Notes: generated from the sequence alone by a model not told the origin. Positions 53,520-63,268 are shown, counted from the first letter of the stretch. The stretch is DNA of 64,000 bases from Paenibacillus sp. SZ31 (GCF_012912005.1 NZ_JABBEA010000005.1:304434-368433), one strand, 5' to 3'. Translations and numbers: made by a program.

Positions 53520-54263
53520 TTAATACTCAATCGTGATCACCGGGAAACCTATCGTGATTCGATTATTTCCTTGCTCACCAATCTGATGAACTGCAAGCTG
53601 CATATTCAACATGTGCGAGCCACTCTTGATCGACAGGGGCAGCTCAGCAGCCTCATAAGAGACACTTGCACTGGCTACATCCGTATAACGTTCAACTGAG
53701 GCAATATCTATCCTTCTGGACAACGTTTCTTCAACCAGTGCCAACTGCCCACTCGCATCAGATTCAGTGGCTGTCGTACCTTGGACAGACATATTCCAAC
53801 TTGCCTTCATCCCTGAGTCTACAAGCAGTTGATCGACCTCTTCATGTAATGTCATTAAAGTATTCCGATCCGTGTGTGTATCCCCTGAAAGTTGTACGAT
53901 GGCGTAGTAACCATTGTCTCCTGTATCGACGACATTGACCAACAGGCCTGCACCTCCAGTAGCCGTATCGACAACCTCTTCACTGCGGTAAACATCATGA
54001 CCCGTTTGGCGTACCCGTATCGGTTGTTCCAGCCCCAAGTGACCAGCCAGTAATGCTGCTTGTGCTTCTGCGTTTCCTTGGCCTTCTCCTTGCCATTTAA
54101 TAACCAAACGATCTACATTATCAATCACGCTATCAGCAGTATAGATTAACTGTTCCAGTTGGGCTGCTTTCGGTTCGTTCTTCTCTGCGTATACCTGTGT
54201 CACACCAATAAGAATAATGATAGCCATTGCCAATATACCTGCTGTCATCCAACGATTTAACAT
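53520..54263 (-). CDS. YwmB-family exported protein
   Basis: 247 residues from the ATG at 54263 (GGGGGA site); nine more upstream codons are unlikely. N-terminal signal/anchor (about 5-27), then the YwmB (TATA-box-binding-protein-like fold) domain, ending in GFPVITIEY, the typical C-terminus. Function unknown; in Bacillus ywmB lies by murAA and spoIID, whose neighbours are not seen here. Confidence 0.82.
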   Translation of the reverse strand: MLNRWMTAGILAMAIIILIGVTQVYAEKNEPKAAQLEQLIYTADSVIDNVDRLVIKWQGEGQGNAEAQAALLAGHLGLEQPIRVRQTGHDVYRSEEVVDTATGGAGLLVNVVDTGDNGYYAIVQLSGDTHTDRNTLMTLHEEVDQLLVDSGMKASWNMSVQGTTATESDASGQLALVEETLSRRIDIASVERYTDVASASVSYEAAELPLSIKSGSHMLNMQLAVHQIGEQGNNRITIGFPVITIEY

Positions 54264-54348
54264 TCCGAATCCCCCGCTTCTTTCTTGCATTCTATGAATC
54301 TATCAACAGCATGCCCCTTTCGCATATTAGCTATACTTCTTTGCAAAC

Positions 54349-54400
54349 AGCAAAAAAGCCCCACCCGCCACATTCATGGCAGAGCAGAGCTTTCCATTTC
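54349..54400 (-). terminator. Terminator of the lia operon
   Basis: On the minus strand AGCTCTGCTCTGCCA pairs, with several G-U pairs, to TGGCGGGTGGGGCT, followed by TTTTTT. It is 80 bases past the liaR stop. Confidence 0.6.
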
Positions 54401-54479
54401 TAAATCATCTCTTATCTATTACTTCCGCACATTAAAGCACGGTTCTTTGGCTTGATTATGATATTACATATGATTCTTC

Positions 54480-55154
54480 TTACTCTGCAAGTCCGTTTTT
54501 ATATGCATAGATCGCGGCCTGTGTACGGTCGTCTACGCCCAATTTTGCCAGTAAGTTTGTAACATGGAACTTGACTGTCTTAATACCGATGATCAGATCG
54601 TCAGCGATGTCCTGATTCGATTTGCCTTTAGCCAGCAACCGGAGTACATCCATTTCCCGATCCGTCAATTCATCATGCAAAGGAGCTGCTGCCTGTGGCT
54701 GCCGGAAGCGATTCATCATTTTCGAAGCCACCTGTGACTCCAGAACGGATTGTCCGCGAGCTGCTGCGCGAATCGCATCTGCCACTTCATTGGCTCTTGA
54801 TGTTTTTAACAGATAACTGAATGCGCCCGCTTCAATGACAGGATACATTTTTTCATCATCCAGGTAACTGGTCAATACGATGACTTTGCACTCCGGATAC
54901 ATTTTGAGCACCTGACGGGTAGCCTCAATGCCATCCATGCCTTCCATAACCAGGTCCATCAGAACAACATCAGGCTTATATTCCTGCGCAAGCCGAATGC
55001 CTTCCTCTCCACTACCTGCCTCACCAACAACTTCAATTCCATCTTCGGTATCTAATACCGCAGCAAGACCAATACGTACCATCTCATGATCATCCACGAG
55101 CAATACTTTGATCGACGTTTCCGTCTCCGTTTCGACTTCCGGTTCCATTGACAT
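54480..55154 (-). CDS. liaR: LiaR-type (NarL-family) response regulator
   Basis: 224 residues from the ATG at 55154, preferred for its GAGGA site; an ATG six codons upstream is possible. The receiver has VDDHE and phospho-acceptor Asp67 (VVLMDLVM); the C-terminal LuxR-type HTH has LTDREMDVLRLLAKGKSNQDIA. It overlaps the end of the kinase gene by about 65 bases and carries a 15-residue acidic N-terminal extension. Activates the envelope-stress operon in which it lies. Confidence 0.93.
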   Translation of the reverse strand: MSMEPEVETETETSIKVLLVDDHEMVRIGLAAVLDTEDGIEVVGEAGSGEEGIRLAQEYKPDVVLMDLVMEGMDGIEATRQVLKMYPECKVIVLTSYLDDEKMYPVIEAGAFSYLLKTSRANEVADAIRAAARGQSVLESQVASKMMNRFRQPQAAAPLHDELTDREMDVLRLLAKGKSNQDIADDLIIGIKTVKFHVTNLLAKLGVDDRTQAAIYAYKNGLAE

Positions 55155-56205
55155 GTTCTTCCTCGCTTTCATCGCTCATCAAAGGTATCGTAATCTCAAT
55201 CCGCGTTCCCTTACCTGGCGCTGTTACAAATTGTATGGCTCCGCCAATCTCCGTAACACGTTCACGCATGTTAGCAAGACCGTAGGAAGCCTGTTTATTC
55301 TCATCCAGATCGAAGCCTTGACCATCATCACGAATCAATACCCGAATCGCATCTGTGCGGCGCTGGAGCCGTATCTCCATTTTCTCCGCTTTCGCATGCC
55401 GTAACGTATTGGACATAGCCTCCTGAACGATCCGGAACAGATGATTCTCGATGCCTTTGATCAGATCGATGTCTTCGTCCATTTCGAGCACAATGTCCAT
55501 GGGTACTTTTGTTTTCAGTTCCATCACCAGATCACGCAGACCTTGTTCGAGATGTTTACCCTCCAAATAGACTGGTCGCAGATGTAACAGTAACGCACGC
55601 ATCTCGGACTGGGCTACCGAAGCCATCTCCTCAATCAAAGCCACCTGCCGCTGAGCACGTTCAAAATCCTTCTCCATCTTCCGTCCAACCGCCGTCGCTG
55701 TCATCGATATTGCGAACAATTGCTGAGATACCGCATCATGCAGTTCCCGTGCCAGCCGCTGCCGCTCTTCCACAATAGCCGTAATTCTGGCTTGTTCGGC
55801 CAGCTGTGCATTATGGGTAGACAATCGCTGGAGCGAAGATACCTGATCTTCCCACTTTTTGCCGATGCGTCCGAGTTGCTCACTCAAACGTCCCACATCA
55901 TCTACGCCCAGATCAGGAACAGTACGTGACAGGGAGCCTTTCTCCCACTGTAGGAGCGTTTCCCGCAGCAGTTCAAGCCGGCGTTTGACCCGGTAACTCT
56001 GATAGAACCCAAAGACCGCACCGATCCCAATCAGGAGCAGCAATAGAGCCAGACCCGATTGAATCAAATGCCGCCAGCCTGCAAACGGAGCAAGATAACC
56101 ATATGTATACAATACATACAAAATAACAGCGAGCACAATGAAAACCAGGAGGATCCCTTCACCCATACTTCGGGTTACCATGTCGGTATGTCGTTTTGTC
56201 TTCAT
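55090..56205 (-). CDS. liaS: LiaS-type sensor histidine kinase
   Basis: 371 residues. Two membrane helices (about 16-38 and 48-68) with a very short outside loop; HAMP; HisKA_3 dimerisation domain with His156 in RELHDAVSQQ; compact ATPase domain (HLFRIVQEAMSNTLRHA). Intramembrane-sensing kinase of the LiaFSR system responding to lipid-II-cycle antibiotics and cationic peptides. The C-terminal tail is long and overlaps liaR. Confidence 0.93.
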   Translation of the reverse strand: MKTKRHTDMVTRSMGEGILLVFIVLAVILYVLYTYGYLAPFAGWRHLIQSGLALLLLLIGIGAVFGFYQSYRVKRRLELLRETLLQWEKGSLSRTVPDLGVDDVGRLSEQLGRIGKKWEDQVSSLQRLSTHNAQLAEQARITAIVEERQRLARELHDAVSQQLFAISMTATAVGRKMEKDFERAQRQVALIEEMASVAQSEMRALLLHLRPVYLEGKHLEQGLRDLVMELKTKVPMDIVLEMDEDIDLIKGIENHLFRIVQEAMSNTLRHAKAEKMEIRLQRRTDAIRVLIRDDGQGFDLDENKQASYGLANMRERVTEIGGAIQFVTAPGKGTRIEITIPLMSDESEEEHVNGTGSRNGDGNVDQSIARG

Positions 56206-56236
56206 CGGGGTCTCCTCCTTCTCTTCATCTATTTTA

Positions 56237-56884
56237 CTACGGATTACTGATACTTAGGTCGCCAACAATATAAGAAATGACAAATTTTGCTTTATGTTCA
56301 CTGGACTCATATCCAGGTGTTCTCCATACTAATTTGTTCATCATGCCGCTATCTTGTTCTCCAAGAAGATTAATCCGGCCGAAAAGAACCGATGCTTCAA
56401 TCTCCACACCATAATCTTCCGGTAGTGTCAGGCGAACATTTCCCATAACTCCTTGCAGCAGCACAATCGTTTGTTTCTCCTCCGGAATCGAGAGAGACAG
56501 ATCTGCATTAACCTCACCCATGGCATGCCACAGGCTCATACTGCGTAACGTCCAGGATGATTGATCCCAGTAGTACCGAGCCATGAAATTCTGTTTCTTC
56601 ATAACGCCTTCGTCCAGATGAATCTTTTTGTTATTTGAATAAAAGTAAGCTAAAGAAGCCAGTACAATCAAGAATACAATCATCAAATTATCCAGTAATA
56701 ACAGTGCCGCACCAATACCAAGATATCGATAACCTTTGCGGGTATCCCCTTTGCGGACTTGAAGCATTCCAACCGTTAACAGAATCAGTGCGGCAGCGGT
56801 CAGCAAGTTAATATTCTGATTCAATAACATCATTGCACCAATGATCATAATGACAACTGCAAGCCATTTACTCTTTTTATTCAT
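56237..56884 (-). CDS. liaF: LiaF-type membrane inhibitor
   Basis: 215 residues. N-terminal membrane domain (four hydrophobic segments, about 8-90) and a cytosolic/extracytosolic beta-rich LiaF domain ending KFVISYIVGDLSISN, the family's usual C-terminus. LiaF holds the LiaS-LiaR pair inactive without stress. Directly upstream of liaS. Confidence 0.92.
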   Translation of the reverse strand: MNKKSKWLAVVIMIIGAMMLLNQNINLLTAAALILLTVGMLQVRKGDTRKGYRYLGIGAALLLLDNLMIVFLIVLASLAYFYSNNKKIHLDEGVMKKQNFMARYYWDQSSWTLRSMSLWHAMGEVNADLSLSIPEEKQTIVLLQGVMGNVRLTLPEDYGVEIEASVLFGRINLLGEQDSGMMNKLVWRTPGYESSEHKAKFVISYIVGDLSISNP

Positions 56885-57035
56885 CCCCGCCGCACCTCCT
56901 CTGTAAGTTAATCTTCTCTTTATTCAACGGAAAAGCCATACCAGGCAATAAAGTCCTGTATGGCTTAACTTTGGTTCTACCAATCGTACGTTATACACGA
57001 TTTATAGAATATCATATTGTCCACCGAGCGAACAG

Positions 57036-57743
57036 TTATTCTTTTGAAGTTCCGTTCGCTTCATTCTTGGAACCATTGCCCATTTTGTTTTTGAGGGCTT
57101 GCAATTGCTGATCCACTTTGAATTGCTTTTCCACATCTACAGGATTCGTGTACGTGGATGATGTGTTGCGATAAGGTGCACGAGCTACGTCAGCTTCAGC
57201 TTCCAGTTGCATGATTTTCTCTTCCATGCGGTGGAATCCTAATGATGCGCCGCCACTTTCGATCGAATGCAAGCTGTTGATGGAAGACATTTGTTTTTTA
57301 GCTTTTGCCATTTGTGCACGGGATACGAGTTCATTACGTTTGTTACGCATTTTGTAGAACTCATCTTTCATATCATGCAACTGTTGCAACAGATCTTTTG
57401 CTTGTGCTTCGGACTGTGCATGCAATTCGCTGTACTCCGTAATTTTTTGATCAAAGTAAATTTTCTCTTCCAGTAATTTGCGTGCCACTTCTTCCTGACC
57501 GTTAGCCAGAGCAGCTTCTGCTTGGGATTCACGTTGTACCGAAGTACGCTCTGCTTCATCCAGACGTTGTTTCATGCGGCGCTCATTCGCCATTTGTTTG
57601 GCAACAGTTACCTCTGCCTCATGAATCTCTGCCTCCATATCACGCAAGTACTGGTTCAACATTACAATCGGGTCTTCTACCTTATCCAACATATCATTTA
57701 CCGATGCTTTCGTCATATCCTTAATCCGTTTAAATACTCCCAT
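57036..57743 (-). CDS. PspA/IM30-family membrane-stress protein (LiaH type, copy 2)
   Basis: 235 residues from the ATG at 57743 (GGGAG site). Begins [20 protein letters not shown] (amphipathic helix), followed by long coiled-coil helices rich in Glu/Gln/Lys (about 25-180), as in LiaH/PspA ESCRT-III-like ring proteins that protect a stressed membrane. It follows the long PspC gene with one base between them. It is paralogous to the protein at 58511. Confidence 0.93.
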   Translation of the reverse strand: MGVFKRIKDMTKASVNDMLDKVEDPIVMLNQYLRDMEAEIHEAEVTVAKQMANERRMKQRLDEAERTSVQRESQAEAALANGQEEVARKLLEEKIYFDQKITEYSELHAQSEAQAKDLLQQLHDMKDEFYKMRNKRNELVSRAQMAKAKKQMSSINSLHSIESGGASLGFHRMEEKIMQLEAEADVARAPYRNTSSTYTNPVDVEKQFKVDQQLQALKNKMGNGSKNEANGTSKE

Positions 57744-57744
57744 T

Positions 57745-58254
57745 TTACTTTTCTCCCTTCTCGTAACGAGATAATTTTTGGCGAAGCTCTTCAACTTCTT
57801 TTTTCAGTGCTTTTTTCTCAATATCTTTCATCATGGAATCAAGTTCACTTTCTTGCGGTGTTCCTGCTCCGTAGGCATTGTTGTCATAAGAACGCGAACC
57901 AGATTGAGGTCTGCCGTTGAATCCAGGGCCGGGACCGAAGTTACCAGGACCTTGTTGGTTGTGATTATTTTGAAAAGGACCTCTTGGTGGCTGGTGATCA
58001 TAGTTGTTGTATCCTCTGCCAGGACCAGGACCTGGGCCCGGACCGTAACCATATGGATCATATGGCGGATACGGTTCTTTTGGTACCACCAGTGCTGCAA
58101 TGAAATATATTAACAACGACGTGCCGCCAGTTACGAAAATACTGATGACAAAGATGATACGCAGCAGGGTGGAATCCATCCCGATGGTTTCGGAAATTCC
58201 GCCGCACAAGCCGGTTAACATCCGGTCACGCGTTGAGCGGTATAATTTGCTCAT
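57745..58254 (-). CDS. PspC-domain membrane protein with Gly/Pro-rich linker and coiled-coil tail
   Basis: 169 residues. The PspC domain (1-60) has [20 protein letters not shown] and one long hydrophobic helix ending ALVVPKE. Then comes a 75-residue low-complexity linker ([11 protein letters not shown], Asn/Gln-rich) and a C-terminal helix with heptad Leu/Glu pattern (about 135-165). The tail could contact the PspA coiled coils. The short paralogue at 58272 lacks linker and tail. Confidence 0.9.
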   Translation of the reverse strand: MSKLYRSTRDRMLTGLCGGISETIGMDSTLLRIIFVISIFVTGGTSLLIYFIAALVVPKEPYPPYDPYGYGPGPGPGPGRGYNNYDHQPPRGPFQNNHNQQGPGNFGPGPGFNGRPQSGSRSYDNNAYGAGTPQESELDSMMKDIEKKALKKEVEELRQKLSRYEKGEK

Positions 58255-58271
58255 GTGCTTTCTCCTTTCGT

Positions 58272-58505
58272 TTACTTGTATCCTCTTATGTTGGAATCAT
58301 AAGCATATGGATCAACGTGATTGGATTCCTTTGGTACCACCAACGCAGCGATGAAGTAGATCAACAATGATGTACCTCCCGTAGCGAAAATACTGATGAA
58401 GAAAATGATACGTAGCAGCGTAGTACTCAATCCGAGATTTTCAGAAATGCCGCCGATCAAACCTGTTAGCCTTCGATTACGCGCCGAGCGGTATAATTTA
58501 CTCAT
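58272..58505 (-). CDS. Short PspC-domain membrane protein
   Basis: 77 residues: almost only the PspC domain (KLYRSARNRRLTGLIGGISE, then the hydrophobic helix and ALVVPKE) plus a 15-residue tail. About 80% identical to the first 60 residues of the next gene (57745), so a tandem duplicate. Confidence 0.9.
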   Translation of the reverse strand: MSKLYRSARNRRLTGLIGGISENLGLSTTLLRIIFFISIFATGGTSLLIYFIAALVVPKESNHVDPYAYDSNIRGYK

Positions 58506-58510
58506 TGTGA

Positions 58511-59182
58511 CTACTCCTTTCTGTCATTGTTTAATTTCTGTTTTAAGCGCTCCAGTTCCTTATCCAGCGCAGAGGATGACATGCTGCCAGTCGCTCCTGA
58601 ACCATCTTGGCCCATCCGCCGGATGTCCCGGAGACTTTGTGCTTCATATTCGAGATCAGAAACTTGGTCATCCAATCGGTTGAACATACGGGGTACATTC
58701 TGACCGTTGTGATTGCCTCTCTGGTTCATACGTTGTTGTAACTGAATCGTCTGCATACGAGCATAGTAATATTGACGTTTGCTGTATACATTCTGATATT
58801 CAACCTTCAGCTGGTCGATCTGTTCATCCAGCTCCTGTAATGCCGCATAACTTTGTGCATACAATTCATTGTACTGTTCCATTTTTTCCTCGTGGAGGAT
58901 TTTCTCCTGCAAGGCCAGCTTAGCGAGATGTTCTTCCCCTGCTTTCAGAGCCATGGAAGCCTGTTCTTCCCGTTTGTTCACCATACCTGCTGCCTGATCG
59001 GCTTGTTGTTTCATTTGTCTGGTATGGCTTGCATATTGATGACGAAGCTTCTCGGCTTCACCGATGTCTTGGCGGGTCGAGACCAGGAACTGATCAATCA
59101 GTTTAACTGGATCCTGACTTTGCTCCAAATGTTCGTTCAGATTGGCTACGGTAATATCCCGCATTCGACGAAATACACTCAT
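58511..59182 (-). CDS. PspA/IM30-family membrane-stress protein (copy 1)
   Basis: 223 residues starting MSVFRRMRDITVANLNEHLE, the PspA amphipathic helix, then coiled-coil helices (about 25-175). Separated by 5 bases from the short PspC gene. Diverged well from the copy at 57036, so the pair is old. A GGAGGG site precedes the ATG. Confidence 0.93.
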   Translation of the reverse strand: MSVFRRMRDITVANLNEHLEQSQDPVKLIDQFLVSTRQDIGEAEKLRHQYASHTRQMKQQADQAAGMVNKREEQASMALKAGEEHLAKLALQEKILHEEKMEQYNELYAQSYAALQELDEQIDQLKVEYQNVYSKRQYYYARMQTIQLQQRMNQRGNHNGQNVPRMFNRLDDQVSDLEYEAQSLRDIRRMGQDGSGATGSMSSSALDKELERLKQKLNNDRKE

Positions 59183-59217
59183 TATGTTCTGTCCCTCCTT
59201 TTCATAATCGTGAAAGC

Positions 59218-59526
59218 TTAGTAACGACCACGACGACTGCGGTTATTGTTTAGCATTGAGATACCAAAGATGATTAACCCGATCGCGATGATCGGTCCGA
59301 TCAACCATGCAAGCTTACCCATCAGTGAGATGATACCGATGATGAGAACAATCCAGCCAAGCAACACATTCCCTCGTTTAACTCCGTAGTATCCCAGTGC
59401 AATCATCAGGACCGGAATCAGATAACCCATTAAGTGTCCAAGAAGAGGAGTTAACTTTCCGAAGAGGAGTAGTGCACCCAGCGCAATCAATACAATCGCC
59501 CAGCCATTTCCCTTATTCAATCTCAT
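59218..59526 (-). CDS. LiaI-like / LiaF-N-terminal-like membrane protein
   Basis: 102 residues with four short hydrophobic segments and a basic tail NNNRSRRGRY. Resembles LiaI and the membrane half of LiaF. First gene of the envelope-stress operon; LiaI anchors LiaH to the membrane in Bacillus, so here it may anchor one of the two PspA proteins. Confidence 0.82.
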   Translation of the reverse strand: MRLNKGNGWAIVLIALGALLLFGKLTPLLGHLMGYLIPVLMIALGYYGVKRGNVLLGWIVLIIGIISLMGKLAWLIGPIIAIGLIIFGISMLNNNRSRRGRY

Positions 59527-60023
59527 AATTGTTGTTCACCGCCCTTTCCATTCGTTCGTTTTAATGTGTTGAATCATTTGTTCGTTTATTTCTTGTTTTT
59601 TTGTTTCCGTGTTTCTTGTTTAACCTTATGTCCTTATTCTAGGGGATTCCGCGACTTTTCAAAACAGACCGTGGACGGTTTTTCATCCTAGACTCAGGTC
59701 GGGGATCTAGTTGGACCTTTGACTGTCCTTGTATAAGACCATCGTTCCTTCTAAGATGAATAGCACTCCGGATACCTTCTATTACCCTTATTCAGGCTCC
59801 GCTTCACCCGATATGGCACGTTAGAGAGAATGAGGTCCATGTCTCTATTTACGTTTACTCTTCACTTTCGTTTCCCCTCATTCCCTATTGGATAATTAAT
59901 CGAAGCCGTATCCCAGCTTTTCATAACAAAAGCATTACATATAGATAATCCAGTTCCACCCTCTTTTACCCCAACATAAAATTACTTTTTTATCCAAATA
60001 AACAAAATTTAGATTGTTCTATA
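59527..60023. promoter_or_regulatory. Control region of the lia operon
   Basis: About 500 bases without a gene. On the minus strand TTGAAA near 59660 with TAGAAT/GAATAA about 15-17 bp on is a possible promoter. Just upstream is an ACCGT-CC-ACGGT inverted repeat (59668-59679) and GACTCAGGTC / GACCTGAGTC words near 59690, candidates for LiaR binding. None is certain. Confidence 0.4.
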
Positions 60024-60037
60024 TGTAAGCGTTTACT
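60024..60037 (+). promoter_or_regulatory. cre (CcpA) site
   Basis: TGTAAGCGTTTACT matches the CcpA consensus TGWAARCGYTWNCW at every position, 49 bases before the start codon of the AraC-type sensor gene. Confidence 0.75.
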
Positions 60038-60085
60038 AAAATAGAAAGTGTTACTATTTCTAATGTCAGGGGTGGAACTGAAACT

Positions 60086-62476
60086 GTGCGACCAATCAGC
60101 TATCTCCATAAAATGATCATCTTCGGAATCCTGTTAAGCACTCTCCCCATTTTGTTAACGGGAATTGCCGCATTTATCTATTCATCGAATCAAACTGAAC
60201 TGCATCGTACACAAGCCAACAGGCAGTTGCTGGAACAAATGCAATCCAACGTAGAACACAAACTCGCTACAGTCAGTTATATGCTTGATCAGGCCATTCG
60301 ATCTCCAGTAACCCTTCGTTCCTTGTCTGCTTCTTCTTCACGTCAAGGGAAAGGACCATTACTTGCCGATAAGCTGCAAAGTGAGTTTCAGAATATGAGG
60401 TCGTGGGAACCTTTGCTGGATATCACGTTGGTGAATCAATCCCAGAATTGGCTTATTGACCATGCTGGATTGTATCGTAATACAGATTTCCCTCTGGCAC
60501 TGCCCATGAAGGATTTGATATCGGATACGCTAACCTCTGGATGGCAGCTCTCCCCTTCATCGGTGTTCAGTAATGATGAGCGTTCGCCCGGTACAGGCTG
60601 TATTTATCATATTGCTCTTGCGAGGTCTATTCCGAATCTGAATACGTCATCGGATGCTGCCTTGATTGCCGGAATTCCTGCATGCTCTTTGCAAAATACA
60701 CTAGGAGAAGCCTCCATAGGCAATGCTGCCTCTGGACTGATCATTTTAAATCGGGAACAACGTATCTTGGTACATCCCGATCCCGTATATATTGGACAAC
60801 CATTGTCTGCAATTGGATTACAAGATCGTGATACAGATGGCAACATCACCAAACTATCATCCATCACATTTTCAACAGGCTTTGAAGAACGAGAAGTCAA
60901 GATCGCCGGTACACATTATTCCCTGACGTATAGCCCTTCTACCTTAAAGGGATGGACTTATGTTCTAATCTCACCTACCAATATTCTGACACAAGAATAT
61001 ATCGATATCGGATTACACACCTTCTATATCAGTATCTTCTTGCTTTTACTTTCATTATTACTCGCCTGGCTCGGCTCCAAGCGAATGCATGTCCCGATTC
61101 GTAAACTTTTAACCCAACTTGGTGACAACCACCTGTCCAAAGAAGGAAACACGGTAGCTCAGCAATCACCACCATTTTCTGATGAGTTCGAACAGATCAG
61201 AGCAGGGGTCTCACAATTATCTGCCTCTCGCTCCCAATTAGAGAACACACTAAATATACATCTGTTGCAGATTCGTACTCATTTTATGATGAATCTGTTC
61301 CAGGGTAAGATCCCTGTTCATATTCTTCATGACGCCCTGAATGAATATGGCTACACGCATCAGGTCCGGGAATGGCAACAAATTGCTGTTATTACACTAC
61401 AGGCCGATCTTGTTAATCATACAAAATATAGAGCTAGTGATCGTGACCTCTTATTATTTGCTATTCAAAATATATTGGAGGAAACGGTTGTGCATAACCA
61501 ACAATTGCTTCCCATTGTGCTGGAACATACGGTAGTCACGGTGATTGGCACTGTGGAACAGGATCAGTTTATTTTTTCACAGCAGCTATATGTATTAACA
61601 GACCAGTTACAACAACAGATGGATAAGATTCTAACTCTTCAAGTCAGTATAGGATTCAGCCAGCCGCACAGCTCTCTATATCACATCTCTCAAGCTTACA
61701 CAGAAGCCATGGAAGCACTGAGGCATCGGATGAAGCTGGGAACAGGCATTATTTTTCAATATGAGAACATAGATCATTACGCTCCTACTTGGTCCATGAC
61801 CTACCCGGAATCATTGGAATATTCGTTGATCCAAGCGATTCAAAATGCGGACGAAGTCCAGGCCTCTGCTCTTCTGCAGCAGCTGCTTGAAGTAATCTTT
61901 GGTATGGAGTGTACACCAGAGGAATATCAGGTGGCCCTTACGAGGCTGCTGACGCATATTTTGCAAATGACTCAGGAATCCGGTATACGACTCGGACTGA
62001 TCTCCCAAGGCCATGGATCAATGTTTCATGAACTTCATGGTTTGCAGTACGCGGCTGAAGTAGAGGATTGGTTTAACCATCAAATCATCTTGCCTATCAT
62101 ACAAGTTTTCAAAGCAAGACAGTATGCCCAGTATCAACATATATCTGAGAAGATGATTGCCATGATTCATCAAGATTATGATAAGGATCTGACGCTCGAG
62201 GAATGTGCTATGAAGCTTCACTACAATGCCAACTACTTAAGTAGTGTTTTTCGCAAAGAGACAGGCTGTGCATTTAGTGAATACCTGACCAAGTACCGAT
62301 TTAACATCGCTAAAAAATGGCTGGACGAAAGTGATCTGACAGTAAAAGATATCGCAGCACGACTTCGGTACAACAATCCGCAAAACTTCATCCGATCGTT
62401 TCGTAAATGGGAAGGAATCACCCCCGGTCAGTACCGGGAACGTAAGCAGAAAGCAGAAGTGTCTGATCGGAAGTAG
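60086..62476 (+). CDS. Membrane-bound AraC-type sensor-regulator (YesN/YtdP-like)
   Basis: 796 residues from a GTG at 60086 (GGGGTGG site). Membrane helix 1 (about 9-30), a large extracellular Cache-like domain (about 31-305), helix 2 (about 308-335), a cytoplasmic linker with a GGDEF-like fold position (about 390-560), and a C-terminal AraC double HTH (about 690-790, LTLEECAMKLHYNANYLSSVFRK and RLRYNNPQNFIRSFRK). Such one-component regulators are common in Paenibacillus next to sugar ABC transporters, but no transporter is here. A cre site suggests carbon control. Confidence 0.88.
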   Translation: MRPISYLHKMIIFGILLSTLPILLTGIAAFIYSSNQTELHRTQANRQLLEQMQSNVEHKLATVSYMLDQAIRSPVTLRSLSASSSRQGKGPLLADKLQSEFQNMRSWEPLLDITLVNQSQNWLIDHAGLYRNTDFPLALPMKDLISDTLTSGWQLSPSSVFSNDERSPGTGCIYHIALARSIPNLNTSSDAALIAGIPACSLQNTLGEASIGNAASGLIILNREQRILVHPDPVYIGQPLSAIGLQDRDTDGNITKLSSITFSTGFEEREVKIAGTHYSLTYSPSTLKGWTYVLISPTNILTQEYIDIGLHTFYISIFLLLLSLLLAWLGSKRMHVPIRKLLTQLGDNHLSKEGNTVAQQSPPFSDEFEQIRAGVSQLSASRSQLENTLNIHLLQIRTHFMMNLFQGKIPVHILHDALNEYGYTHQVREWQQIAVITLQADLVNHTKYRASDRDLLLFAIQNILEETVVHNQQLLPIVLEHTVVTVIGTVEQDQFIFSQQLYVLTDQLQQQMDKILTLQVSIGFSQPHSSLYHISQAYTEAMEALRHRMKLGTGIIFQYENIDHYAPTWSMTYPESLEYSLIQAIQNADEVQASALLQQLLEVIFGMECTPEEYQVALTRLLTHILQMTQESGIRLGLISQGHGSMFHELHGLQYAAEVEDWFNHQIILPIIQVFKARQYAQYQHISEKMIAMIHQDYDKDLTLEECAMKLHYNANYLSSVFRKETGCAFSEYLTKYRFNIAKKWLDESDLTVKDIAARLRYNNPQNFIRSFRKWEGITPGQYRERKQKAEVSDRK

Positions 62477-62876
62477 AATACGTGTTTCGTGGTTTCATGT
62501 CTCGTTTTTCCGTTGTCTCGATATTTGAACCCAGCATTGGTTTAGCCGGCGTACAGATCCTTGATCTGACTCTACAGCCAAGTAACCGACGATTTGATTT
62601 AGTACGGTCGATTAATTATTGGCTACAAAAAAAGGGAGCAAATATTCTGCTCCCTTCACTTACAACCTCACTCCTATAATCTTAACTTCATATGTTTCAT
62701 ACGTACATCTTTTTGCGCAACGTTGTGATGCTTCCTGGCGCCATCTTAGACGTTAGACTACGTTGTCCGTCTCGATTCCTGATCCTTAGAACACGTACCA
62801 AGCTTATACGATTTATCGCTTATCCTTAGTGCGAACTGTTTTCATATTTGGCTGTTATGCAAAATCATTTTCATAA
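62477..62876. terminator. Gene-free interval; hairpin terminator at 62627-62657
   Basis: The interval contains GGGAGCA AATATTC TGCTCCC at 62627-62657, with a strong T-run on the minus strand and a weak one on the plus. It could end the AraC gene or serve as second terminator for the tRNA array. The rest shows no convincing coding sequence. Confidence 0.55.
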
Positions 62877-62922
62877 AATAAAAATAACCCTACAAATTGC
62901 TTATGCAATCTGTAGGGTTATT
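62877..62922 (-). terminator. Terminator of the tRNA array
   Basis: On the minus strand AATAACCCTACA / TGTAGGGTTATT long stem (inner ATTGCATAAGCAAT) followed by TTTTATTTT. Confidence 0.9.
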
Positions 62923-62927
62923 CAATA

Positions 62928-63006
62928 TACCGGCGAGAGGACTCGAACCTCCACGGTTTCCCACTCGATTTTGAGTCGAGCGCGTCTGCCATTCCGCCAC
63001 GCCGGC
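62928..63006 (-). tRNA. tRNA-Leu (CAA)
   Basis: Anticodon loop CTCAAAA, class II with a short variable arm, acceptor GCCGGCG / CGCCGGT. CCA not encoded. Last gene of the array. Confidence 0.93.
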
Positions 63007-63012
63007 ATATAC

Positions 63013-63086
63013 TGGAGGCGCCACCCAGATTCGAACTGGGGATAAAGCTTTTGCAGAGCTGTGCCTTACCACTTGGCTATGGCGCC
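63013..63086 (-). tRNA. tRNA-Cys (GCA)
   Basis: Anticodon loop CTGCAAA; acceptor GGCGCCA; 3' CCA encoded. Confidence 0.94.
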
Positions 63087-63092
63087 ATATTT

Positions 63093-63167
63093 TGGAGCGG
63101 ACGACGGGAATCGAACCCGCGACCCTCGCCTTGGCAAGGCGATGCTCTACCGCTGAGCCACGTCCGC
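63093..63167 (-). tRNA. tRNA-Gly (GCC)
   Basis: Anticodon GCC in CTTGCCAAGG; acceptor GCGGACG / CGTCCGC; CCA encoded. Confidence 0.95.
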
Positions 63168-63171
63168 ATAA

Positions 63172-63246
63172 TGGCTGGGGATATAGGATTTGAACCTATG
63201 CATGACGGAGTCAAAGTCCGTTGCCTTACCGCTTGGCTAATCCCCA
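63172..63246 (-). tRNA. tRNA-Gln (TTG)
   Basis: Anticodon loop CTTTGAC; acceptor TGGGGAT; CCA encoded. Confidence 0.95.
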
Positions 63247-63268
63247 ATAAAAAACGAAAAAACAAAGG

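Noticed and set aside
62482..62679. 65-codon open frame on the plus strand after the AraC sensor gene
   Set aside because: No ribosome site, no recognisable composition, and it runs through a terminator hairpin.
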